The notes below the pieces were generated by a model. The model saw only the letters and a list, made by a program, of their open reading frames with translations, ran no database searches and was not told the origin of the DNA. Shown in pieces: positions 17,840 to 25,009 of a DNA stretch of 64,000 nt. The position numbers and the translations under genes are program-made. This DNA is from Bacteroidota bacterium (GTDB lineage Bacteria > Bacteroidota > Bacteroidia > Bacteroidales > F082), in the NCBI GenBank assembly GCA_018830105.1, contig JAHJTC010000004.1:496001-560000 (forward strand). The letters run 5' to 3'. The stretch's first letter is position 1. Each line of letters starts with the position of its first letter.

Positions 17840-17890
17840 AATTTGCAATGTATAATAAACTTGTTTTCTGAAGGCTAAAATGTCAATTCA

Positions 17891-19240
17891 ATGAAACAAA
17901 ATTCAAAAAGTGATGCTTTATACCAAAAAGCTGTTGAACTAATACCAGGTGGCGTGAGCAGAAATACCGTTTTCCACAGACCTTATCCACATTATGCTGC
18001 AAAAGCCTCAGGCTGTTATGTAACCGATGTTGATGGAACAGAACGTATCGACTTTGCCAATAACATGGCTTCACTGATACATGGGCATGCTCATCCTGCC
18101 ATTATTGAGGCCGTTACCGAGCAGTTGCATCGAGGCAGCGCATACACCTTGGCCACTGAAGCTGAAGTGGCATTGGCTGAGTTGTTGATAAACCGTGCCG
18201 AAAGTTTCGAGAAAATTAGATTTGTCAATAGCGGCACCGAGGCGGTAATGGCTATGATAAAGGCTTCCCGGGCATTTACCGGCAAGCCAAAAATTGCCAA
18301 AGCCGAAGGTGCTTATCACGGCACATATGACTTTGCTGAGATCAGCCAAACTGCCAATCCCTTTAGCTGGGGAGATATAAACAGTCCCAATAGTGTTCCT
18401 CTGGCTTCCGGCACGCCGGACTGCGTATTGGAAAATGTTATCATTTTTCCCTATAATGATATTGCAAGGACAATCGCAATTCTCGATGCCCATGCTGATG
18501 AATTAGCCTGTGTAATTCTCGATCCGGTGCCACACAGAATCGGCTTGCTTCAAGGCACGAATAAGTTTGTTGAAGCAATCTATAAATGGACAAGAAAAAA
18601 TAATGTGCTTCTCGCTTTTGATGAAGTGGTTACCTTTAGGGTAAATTATGGCGGAGCGCAGGAAAAATATAAGGTTAAACCTGATTTAACCGCTTTAGGA
18701 AAGATTATAGGTGGTGGTTTTCCCGTAGGCGCTTTAACAGGACGAGCTGATGTGATGTCGGTTTTGGATCCTAGTCAGAGCAAGCTTCTTTTCCCCCATT
18801 CCGGTACATTTTCTGCCAACCCAATTACCATGACAGCCGGCAGGGTTGCCATGGAGCTGTTTGATCAAAAGGCTGTTGACGATTTGAATGCGTTGACGAA
18901 GAAAGCAATCATTCAAATCGAAAATGCCATCAGGCTCGCCGATGTGCCTATTTCAATTACAGGAGCAGGATCCATGTTTCGTATTCATTTCAGATTGTCG
19001 CCTCCACAATCATACCGGGAAGCCTATCAACGGCCTGCCGTAGCAGCCATTATTGGTGAACTGCTTGATTATCTGTTTTATAAAGAAAATTTGATCATGA
19101 TCAATACCTGCGCATGTATGTTTTCTACCGCGCTCACCCAAAAGGAGGTTGACAGGCTATCAGATGCCATGCTGAATGGCTTTCGGTTTATAAAACCACA
19201 GCTTGATGAATTATATAGCCAACATGCCATTTTCCCTTAA
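17891..19240 (+). CDS. Class III PLP aminotransferase, HemL/beta-transaminase group
   Basis: A 449-residue fold-type I aminotransferase. The PLP lysine is Lys271 in TALGKIIGGGFPVGAL, and the PLP-binding Asp is in LLAFDEVVTF. The opening PGGVSRNTVFHRPYP and the later PHSGTFSANPITMTAG resemble, from memory, bacterial beta-phenylalanine-type beta-transaminases at least as well as glutamate-1-semialdehyde mutase. A heme role is unlikely because no heme genes are near. In this operon it would convert a 3-amino acid to a 3-oxoacid for the neighbouring CoA-transferase. It lies 52 bp after subunit B. Confidence 0.85.
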   Translation: MKQNSKSDALYQKAVELIPGGVSRNTVFHRPYPHYAAKASGCYVTDVDGTERIDFANNMASLIHGHAHPAIIEAVTEQLHRGSAYTLATEAEVALAELLINRAESFEKIRFVNSGTEAVMAMIKASRAFTGKPKIAKAEGAYHGTYDFAEISQTANPFSWGDINSPNSVPLASGTPDCVLENVIIFPYNDIARTIAILDAHADELACVILDPVPHRIGLLQGTNKFVEAIYKWTRKNNVLLAFDEVVTFRVNYGGAQEKYKVKPDLTALGKIIGGGFPVGALTGRADVMSVLDPSQSKLLFPHSGTFSANPITMTAGRVAMELFDQKAVDDLNALTKKAIIQIENAIRLADVPISITGAGSMFRIHFRLSPPQSYREAYQRPAVAAIIGELLDYLFYKENLIMINTCACMFSTALTQKEVDRLSDAMLNGFRFIKPQLDELYSQHAIFP

Positions 19241-19281
19241 AAAAGGATCAAACAAACCACTAGTTTTAAGACTCGAGTGAT

Positions 19282-20493
19282 ATGACAAAAATAAGAGAAG
19301 TATATATTTGCGATGCCATTCGCACGCCCGTGGGGCGCTACGGCGGAAGCCTGTCAGCTGTGCGTCCCGATGATTTGGCCGCCATTACGATAAAGGAAAT
19401 TCTCAGGCGCAATCCACAGCTTGATGCCGAGGCACTAGATGATGTTTTTATGGGTTGTGCCAATCAGGCTGGCGAAGATAACAGAAATGTTGCGCGCATG
19501 GCATTGCTCATTGCCGGTGTTCCTGCCAGTATTCCCGGGGCAACAATCAATAGGTTGTGCGGCTCGGGTATGGATGCTATCGGAACCGCAGCCAGGGCCA
19601 TCAAAGCCGGTGAAGCAGATTTGATTTTGGCAGGAGGTGTTGAGAGTATGTCGCGTGCGCCTTTTGTTATGGGAAAATCTGAACAGGCGTTTGGTAGAGC
19701 ACCTGAACTTTTCGATACCACCCTGGGCTGGCGTTTTATTAACAAACAGCTCGATAAATTGTACGGTACAGAATCCATGATGCATACAGCAGAAAATATC
19801 GCAGATGATTTTAAAATAAGTCGATACGATCAGGATGTTTTTGCACAATGGAGTCAGGAAAAAGCGGATATTGCCCGTAATAATGGTGATCTGGCACAGG
19901 AAATCGTAAACGTTGCCATACCTCAGAAAAAAGGCGAACCTATACTTGTAAGCCGGGATGAACATCCCAGGCTTAGTAGCTTAGAAAAGCTGTCGGCTTT
20001 GAAAGCCCTGACGCGTCCCAATGGCACCATTACTGCCGGCAATGCTTCAGGCATCAATGATGGTGCAGCAACTTTGATCATTGCATCGGCTGAAGCTGTT
20101 AAGAAACATAAACTTACCCCAAAGGCTCGTATTTTGGGGATGTCCACTGCCGGTGTTTTGCCCCGTATAATGGGAATGGGACCTGTTCCTGCAACCCAAA
20201 AACTGCTTAAGCGACTGAATCTTTCGCTCGATGATCTGGACCTGATAGAACTAAACGAAGCTTTTGCAGCTCAGGCTTTAGGCTGTATTCGATCGCTTGG
20301 ATTGCAGGATAATGATCCTCGTATAAACCCTCGTGGTGGAGCAATTGCACTTGGCCATCCTCTTGGCATGAGCGGAGCAAGATTGCTGACAACTGCGGTT
20401 TACCAGATGGAGCAAAACAATCTATCGCGCGCCCTTTGCACGATGTGTATTGGTGTTGGACAGGGTATTGCAACTATAATAGAAAAAGTTTAA
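19282..20493 (+). CDS. Acetyl-CoA C-acyltransferase (thiolase), PcaF/PaaJ-like
   Basis: A 403-residue degradative thiolase. The nucleophilic Cys is in [12 protein letters not shown] (about residue 92). The His is in [16 protein letters not shown] and the second Cys is in [10 protein letters not shown]. The runs [19 protein letters not shown] and GWRFINK are typical, from memory, of 3-oxoadipyl-CoA thiolases. It would cleave the 3-oxoacyl-CoA made by the transferase to acetyl-CoA and a shorter acyl-CoA (succinyl-CoA if the substrate is 3-oxoadipyl-CoA). It is the last gene of the five-gene operon, 41 bp after the aminotransferase. Confidence 0.92.
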   Translation: MTKIREVYICDAIRTPVGRYGGSLSAVRPDDLAAITIKEILRRNPQLDAEALDDVFMGCANQAGEDNRNVARMALLIAGVPASIPGATINRLCGSGMDAIGTAARAIKAGEADLILAGGVESMSRAPFVMGKSEQAFGRAPELFDTTLGWRFINKQLDKLYGTESMMHTAENIADDFKISRYDQDVFAQWSQEKADIARNNGDLAQEIVNVAIPQKKGEPILVSRDEHPRLSSLEKLSALKALTRPNGTITAGNASGINDGAATLIIASAEAVKKHKLTPKARILGMSTAGVLPRIMGMGPVPATQKLLKRLNLSLDDLDLIELNEAFAAQALGCIRSLGLQDNDPRINPRGGAIALGHPLGMSGARLLTTAVYQMEQNNLSRALCTMCIGVGQGIATIIEKV

Positions 20494-20779
20494 TTGCTGT
20501 TTTTTACCCGGCTTCTGTTTTGCTGTAAATTACTTTTGTGGATCATTCAGATTTTAAATAGTTGATCTGTTTTTTGCCACTGCTTAAATCTGTCAACTAC
20601 TGCCCCGCTTTTAACTTTTTATGTTTGTCAGAGATTAAAGTTTTACTTTGAATAAAACACTGTAATTAGCTTGGCATTAATATATTTACTAAAATATATT
20701 ACTTCATAAAGCTTCCATCTGAAATCCTCGCCGAATGAACGCTATCGCTTGCGCAAACAGTTAATTCCTTCAATCCGAT
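20494..20779. other. Intergenic gap downstream of the catabolic operon
   Basis: I see no ORF or recognisable RNA between the thiolase stop and the terminator at 20780. The gap is AT-rich. A transcript ending at that terminator could start here, but I cannot place a promoter. Confidence 0.5.
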
Positions 20780-20813
20780 AAACCTTAGCGATTACCCCAA
20801 GGTTTTTTTTTAT
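20780..20813 (+). terminator. Rho-independent terminator
   Basis: AAACCTT (20780-20786) pairs with AAGGTTT (20799-20805) and is followed by a run of T. It stands 287 bp after the thiolase stop, so it ends either a long 3' UTR or a separate short transcript. Confidence 0.6.
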
Positions 20814-20875
20814 TTAAAAACATTGACATCAAAAGCAAAATGATCGTATTTTCGTTCAATAAAAACACCTGACGA

Positions 20876-21544
20876 ATGACGACTTACAAGGAAATATTTG
20901 AGAATAATAAACAGTGGGTAAAAGAAAAACTGGCCGCTGACACAAACTATTTTGATAAGCTAGCAGAAGGACAAGATCCTGATTTTCTATATATCGGTTG
21001 CAGTGATAGCCGTGTAACGGCAGAAGAATTAATGGGAATGAAACCCGGAGAGGTATTTGTTCATCGTAATATTGCAAATATCGTGGGCAACAACGACCTA
21101 AATGTGATGAGTGTTATCAATTATGCTGTTGACCAGCTCAAAGTGAAGCATATTGTTGTTTGCGGTCATTATTATTGCGGCGGTGTAAAAGCAGCAATGC
21201 AATCCCGGGATATGGGTATCCTCAATCCTTGGCTAAGAAATATCAGAGACGTTTACCGGCTTCATCATGCAGAATTGAAGGTAATTGATACAGAAGATGC
21301 CAAATACAGACGGCTTATTGAGTTAAATGTGCAGGAACAATGCCTTAATGTTATCAAAACGGCAGCTGTTCAACGGCAGTATTTGAGCAGTGGCTTTCCG
21401 ATTGTCCATGGTTGGGTTTTTGATATAAAAACAGGAAAATTGATTGACCTGAACATTCCATTTGAACAAAGACTAAAAGAAATACAGGAGGTTTATGATC
21501 TTGGGAAACAGATCAATAAACCCTGCGATGATGAGAATAAATAA
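20876..21544 (+). CDS. can: Beta-class carbonic anhydrase
   Basis: A 222-residue zinc enzyme that interconverts CO2 and bicarbonate. The metal ligands Cys42, His98 and Cys101 are visible in GCSDSRVTAEE and VVCGHYYCGGV, and Asp44/Arg46 form the conserved dyad. The length and the GMKPGEVFVHRNIANIV stretch are typical. A weak promoter (TTG at 20824, TATTTTCG at 20847) lies upstream. The small STAS-like gene follows after 35 bp. Confidence 0.94.
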   Translation: MTTYKEIFENNKQWVKEKLAADTNYFDKLAEGQDPDFLYIGCSDSRVTAEELMGMKPGEVFVHRNIANIVGNNDLNVMSVINYAVDQLKVKHIVVCGHYYCGGVKAAMQSRDMGILNPWLRNIRDVYRLHHAELKVIDTEDAKYRRLIELNVQEQCLNVIKTAAVQRQYLSSGFPIVHGWVFDIKTGKLIDLNIPFEQRLKEIQEVYDLGKQINKPCDDENK

Positions 21545-21579
21545 TATTTCTCTATCAGTTTAAAGCCTTAGAGCATTTT

Positions 21580-21963
21580 ATGATAGCAAAAGCAACCTAT
21601 AAATTTGATGACCAACTTAAAATTCTTTTTAAGACTTATCATGGTGCAATCACCATCCAAGACCTGACAAGAACCTGGGATGAAGCTATCGAACAAAATC
21701 ACATTCCAGCAAATGTTAAAGGTTTTATTTTGGACTACCGGGAAGCAGGCTTCAACATTCCCTTAGACCGCTACAAAGAAATACCTGCCTACTATCGCCT
21801 TCATCCTGAGGTTTTTGAAGGATATAGAATTGCTATTTTGACAAATTCTCCAAAAGATATTGTAATTCCTGTCCTCGTTGAAATGGAAGATTTCGGTTAT
21901 CAATCAAGGCCTTTCAGTACATTAGAAGCGGCTGTGAAATGGGTGCTGCTGAAAGAAAAATAG
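21580..21963 (+). CDS. Small STAS/SpoIIAA-like domain protein, function unknown
   Basis: A 127-residue soluble protein with the alternating strand and helix pattern of SpoIIAA-like STAS proteins: an N-terminal beta pair, GFILDYREAGFNIPLD in the middle, RIAILTNSPKDIVIPVLVE, and a final helix LEAAVKWVL. No enzyme motif is visible. It probably shares a transcript with the carbonic anhydrase gene. The fold call rests on pattern alone. Confidence 0.6.
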   Translation: MIAKATYKFDDQLKILFKTYHGAITIQDLTRTWDEAIEQNHIPANVKGFILDYREAGFNIPLDRYKEIPAYYRLHPEVFEGYRIAILTNSPKDIVIPVLVEMEDFGYQSRPFSTLEAAVKWVLLKEK

Positions 21964-22227
21964 TATCCAAATAATCCAAATGGTTACTTTTAATAACAAT
22001 CTGATTTGGTATTTTCTGCTTTATACTTATGGTTTCGTAATAAGGGATGTCCATAACGAAATGATTCACCACAAAAAGTACTTTTAAAATGCGACTTTTG
22101 ATAAAAAGATAAGCGAAAATTTTAATTATTTAGAATTGCACATTGATTTCCAACGTCCTATAATTAATTGAGCAGCAGAAAAGCGAAGTGTTTTTGGTCA
22201 AAATATTTCGTGTAATTTTTTTTACGT

Positions 22228-22261
22228 TTTGGTTTATCGTTTTACTTAATGTTTATCTTTG
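22228..22261 (+). promoter_or_regulatory. Promoter of the RRM protein gene, with a leader of about 120 nt
   Basis: TTTG (22228-22231), a 22-nt spacer and TATCTTTG (22254-22261) match the Bacteroidota promoter. Transcription from here gives an AT-rich leader of roughly 120 nt before the ATG at 22390. I see nothing else in the 426-bp gap upstream of the gene. Confidence 0.6.
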
Positions 22262-22389
22262 TCCGGACTTAATTAAAATTTTCGTTTCAATAAGCAGTGT
22301 ACCTTCCATAAAACTCCGAAATTAACCCTCTGATTTTCATAGAATTTACCTAATTATTGAAATTTATTTATCATTTATTATTATTTACG

Positions 22390-22734
22390 ATGAACATTTT
22401 TGTTGCAAAACTCAACTTCAAAACAACTAGCGAAGATTTACAAGCTTTGTTTGAACAATTCGGCACCGTTTCTTCGGCTAAAGTTATTATTGACAAATTG
22501 ACAAACCGCTCAAAAGGCTTTGGTTTTGTTGAAATGCCAGATGATGAACAAGCCTATGCGGCTATCAACGAACTGAATGAAACAGACGTTGAAGGAAACA
22601 CTATTGTAGTAAAAAAGGCACGTCCAAAAACTGAAGGTCAGGGAGGTGGTGGTTATCCTCGTCGCGAAGGCGGCGGATATCAGCAGCGTCGCAATGACGG
22701 CGATGGTGGTGGTGGATACAGAAACCGTTACTAA
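22390..22734 (+). CDS. RRM-domain RNA-binding protein with glycine-rich tail
   Basis: A 114-residue protein: one RNA recognition motif (residues 1-80) and a Gly/Arg/Tyr-rich tail (GGGYPRREGGGYQQRR). RNP2 is IFVAKL at 3-8 and RNP1 is KGFGFVEM near residue 41, with aromatic residues in place. Bacteroidota proteins of this type bind single-stranded RNA and are often cold- or stress-linked. The frame is open to 22357, but MNIFVAKL is the usual opening, so I start at 22390. A strong terminator follows. Confidence 0.93.
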   Translation: MNIFVAKLNFKTTSEDLQALFEQFGTVSSAKVIIDKLTNRSKGFGFVEMPDDEQAYAAINELNETDVEGNTIVVKKARPKTEGQGGGGYPRREGGGYQQRRNDGDGGGGYRNRY

Positions 22735-22753
22735 AAAAGAGATACAATAGATT

Positions 22754-22781
22754 AAAGACGGTTAATAGCCGTCTTTTTTTT
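22754..22781 (+). terminator. Terminator of the RRM gene
   Basis: AAAGACGG (22754-22761) pairs with CCGTCTTT (22769-22776) and a T-run follows, 20 nt after the stop codon. Confidence 0.85.
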
Positions 22782-22812
22782 ATGATTCCGTTTTTAGAAA
22801 CGTAAGATTTAC

Positions 22813-22820
22813 TACTTTTG
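22813..22820 (+). promoter_or_regulatory. Probable -7 box for tRNA-Arg
   Basis: TACTTTTG fits TAnnTTTG and lies 22 nt before the tRNA. No clear -33 element is visible. Confidence 0.5.
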
Positions 22821-22842
22821 CAGCCTCAAATTAGCGTTAGCT

Positions 22843-22916
22843 GGTCTCGTAGCTCAGCTGGATAGAGCAGCAGCCTTCTAAGCTGCGGGTCGCAGGTTCG
22901 AGTCCTGCCGGGATCA
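22843..22916 (+). tRNA. tRNA-Arg (anticodon TCT)
   Basis: A 74-nt cloverleaf folded by hand. The acceptor GGTCTCG/CGGGATC has two G-T pairs, the D stem is GCTC/GAGC, and the anticodon stem GCAGC/GCTGC encloses CTTCTAA with TCT at 22877-22879. The T arm is GCAGG-TTCGAGT-CCTGC and the discriminator is A. It reads AGA. CCA is not encoded, which fits a need for the CCA-adding enzyme at 13.1-14.5 kb. Confidence 0.96.
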
Positions 22917-22928
22917 CAATAGAATTAA

Positions 22929-22965
22929 AAAAGTGCTATCATTCTATGATTTAGCACTTTTTTTA
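22929..22965 (+). terminator. Terminator of tRNA-Arg
   Basis: AAGTGCTA (22931-22938) pairs with TAGCACTT (22952-22959), followed by T residues. Confidence 0.75.
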
Positions 22966-23074
22966 TGCCTTTATCTATCAAGATTTATAGTTTTTCTCAT
23001 CTTTTCGGTGGAAGTAATTCGCCTGAAAAGCTCTAGCCATATGACTTATTCCCTTTGATGTTATTGAATTAGTT

Positions 23075-23272
23075 TCAATTTTCTATTAATCTCATCACAG
23101 CCATCCCAATGGCCATCGCAATTCCAAAGCTTAACAGTGTTCCAATCAAAATATTTTATATTAGTCTTCTGTCTTTAGCTTCTTTCAAGGCTTCAAACCG
23201 AAAAACCGATTTTGCTTCAATAGGAATACGATAGCTTCCCAATTGCCGGTTATTACTAATACAAAAATGCAT
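23075..23272 (-). pseudogene. Possible broken small membrane-protein gene (one in-frame stop)
   Basis: On the minus strand an ATG at 23272 opens 38 codons containing RQLGSYRIPIEAK and ALKEAKDRRLI. It is stopped by TAA at 23156-23158, then stays open in the same frame for 26 more codons (ILIGTLLSFGIAMAIGMAV...) to a TGA at 23075. The second part looks like a membrane helix. One nonsense change in an otherwise protein-like frame suggests decay, but a chance open frame is possible. The rest of 22966-23444 shows nothing. Confidence 0.3.
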
Positions 23273-23444
23273 CTACACTATATTGCTTTAAAGGCAATAA
23301 TTCTAAATACTGACTAAATAAACAATAGTTTAAAGAATTGTTGTTTTACTTGACATATTTCCAGGTCCAATGATTTTTTTTCAAAAGCGCTTGTTGAACT
23401 GATTGGGGCATGCCCGGAAATTGATTAATCCCTTGAAAAGCATG

Positions 23445-23480
23445 AAAAAAGGCCTGCAAATTATTGCAAGCCTTTTTTTA
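23445..23480 (-). terminator. Strong terminator of the DUF4251 gene
   Basis: AAAAAAGGCCTGCAA pairs with TTGCAAGCCTTTTTT around a 4-5 nt loop. T-runs on both strands make it potentially bidirectional. It lies just downstream of the gene ending at 23499. Confidence 0.8.
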
Positions 23481-23498
23481 TTTTGCGTATTTCCGCTG

Positions 23499-24092
23499 TT
23501 AGCGAAAAACGGGAGTTCCCTGAAACACCTTTGTTTCTTGTAGGGATTTTAAGAAACCCGACAGCGTAAACCGGTCGCCACGCGGATTGCTAAAAGAGAA
23601 CTGCGCAGCACCATTATCCTGCACACTTATGTTGAAAGGAATTAAAACTGTACCCGGGTTAGGTCGTATTTTTCCGTTAATGAAAATGGGTTTTCTTGGA
23701 TTTTCGGCATCTACGGAATAGCTTACCAGGGTGCCTGTGTTTGTGATTCCGCCTAGTCCGTTAACTCCCAAACTGCCTTCAAAGGCAAATTGAATGACAA
23801 CCTCCTCCCCTGCTACAGCAACATAATTTGTTCTGGACGAAACAGGTGTGGATTGTCCCACAATGCTATTGCTAACTAAAGTTGCCTCCAGGATAAAACT
23901 GCTGTCGTTTATCATGCTCAATAATTTGCTGCGGGCTTCAGCTGATTTGTTTGCCTCCTGAAGCCTTTTCTCTTTCTTTTCGAGCTTCCTGAGTTCACGT
24001 CTGGACAATGTCTCAGATGTTTCCTGGCTAAAAACACTTAGCGGCAACGCAACGACAATGGCAAAAATTAAGGACAGCAGTATTGATTTCAT
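23499..24092 (-). CDS. Exported DUF4251 protein
   Basis: A 197-residue protein with a cleavable signal peptide (ILLSLIFAIVVALPLSVFSQ), a charged Lys/Glu-rich coiled region (RRELRKLEKKEKRLQ) and a beta-rich domain of the Bacteroidota-restricted family DUF4251 (LVSYSVDAENPRKPIFINGK). The function is unknown; the location should be the periplasm. The frame is open to 24125, but the signal peptide starts cleanly at the ATG at 24092. It is downstream of the peptidase E gene and may share its transcript. Confidence 0.8.
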   Translation of the reverse strand: MKSILLSLIFAIVVALPLSVFSQETSETLSRRELRKLEKKEKRLQEANKSAEARSKLLSMINDSSFILEATLVSNSIVGQSTPVSSRTNYVAVAGEEVVIQFAFEGSLGVNGLGGITNTGTLVSYSVDAENPRKPIFINGKIRPNPGTVLIPFNISVQDNGAAQFSFSNPRGDRFTLSGFLKSLQETKVFQGTPVFR

Positions 24093-24132
24093 AACGGTTT
24101 TTTTTGAATCTAATGCAATATTCAAGCCAAAA

Positions 24133-24864
24133 TTACCCCAACAAAAAACTCACATCAGCGCCACTTTCTATTTCCTGAGGTTCTTTTGCTGCCTTAAACA
24201 GCCTCATATTCCTGCTTCCTTTCAGTAACAATTTTTGGCCATCAAGCTCGAGCAGACTGGCTTCACGCAGCCCTGCAACTGTAATCTCAGGATTGATAGC
24301 CAGAAACTCCTCAATACGCTGTTGACGGGTTTCTCCGCCATGCCCTTCGGGATTGGCATCAAGATAGTGAGGGTTTATCTGAAAAGGAATCAGGTTCAGA
24401 CAGTTAAAGCTTTCCGGTTCAAAAATAGGCATATCGTTTGTCGTTTTCAAAGTAGGGCAAGCAACATTAGAGCCCGCGCTCCATCCCATATAGGGCATGC
24501 CATTAAGTGCTTTGCTACGTATAGCCTCCATGATGCCAGTTTTCTGCATTTGAGCCACCAGGTGAAAAGTGTTTCCGCCACCAACTGCAATACATTCAGC
24601 CTTGTTCACGGCATCCACAGGATCTTTTTCATGGTGAATCGATTTCAGGCTAAAGCCAAGCGCTTCAAAAACAGCTTTAACGCGTGTTTCGTAAGCATCA
24701 TAAGATGCCTTAAGCCCATCCTTTGATAGATTTACACCGGCATAAGGCACGAATAAAACACTGGAAACCTTATGCTTATGCATAAACTCACTGATAAAAG
24801 TTTTTGGCCATCCCAAATAGGACTCTCCGGCATTTGTAGAATTGCTAATCAATAAGAGTTTCAT
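24133..24864 (-). CDS. pepE: Peptidase E (alpha-aspartyl dipeptidase, family S51)
   Basis: A 243-residue cytosolic serine peptidase that splits Asp-X dipeptides. The nucleophile Ser129 is in GWSAGSN, with GGGNTF at 95-100, Asp144 and His166 (NPHYLD) in the positions of the S51 catalytic residues. The opening LLLISNST and VLFVPYAG are typical. The length is normal (about 230-245). Confidence 0.92.
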   Translation of the reverse strand: MKLLLISNSTNAGESYLGWPKTFISEFMHKHKVSSVLFVPYAGVNLSKDGLKASYDAYETRVKAVFEALGFSLKSIHHEKDPVDAVNKAECIAVGGGNTFHLVAQMQKTGIMEAIRSKALNGMPYMGWSAGSNVACPTLKTTNDMPIFEPESFNCLNLIPFQINPHYLDANPEGHGGETRQQRIEEFLAINPEITVAGLREASLLELDGQKLLLKGSRNMRLFKAAKEPQEIESGADVSFLLG

Positions 24865-25009
24865 ATTTAATAATTTATGGGTTAAAAATGCGTGTTCTTA
24901 GTAATTTTTCAAATAAATAGGCCGTTCAAATATAGGAGATTTTCCTGAAACTGCCATCCCACTTTAACAAGTGATGCCCGACAAAAAGTGCTTCCTAAAA
25001 TGTTAAACA

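Noticed and set aside
17117-17848. 243-codon minus-strand ORF
   Set aside because: It is antisense to the CoA-transferase subunit B gene, with Cys- and Phe-rich unnatural composition.
19435-19965. 176-codon minus-strand ORF
   Set aside because: It is the antisense shadow of the thiolase gene.
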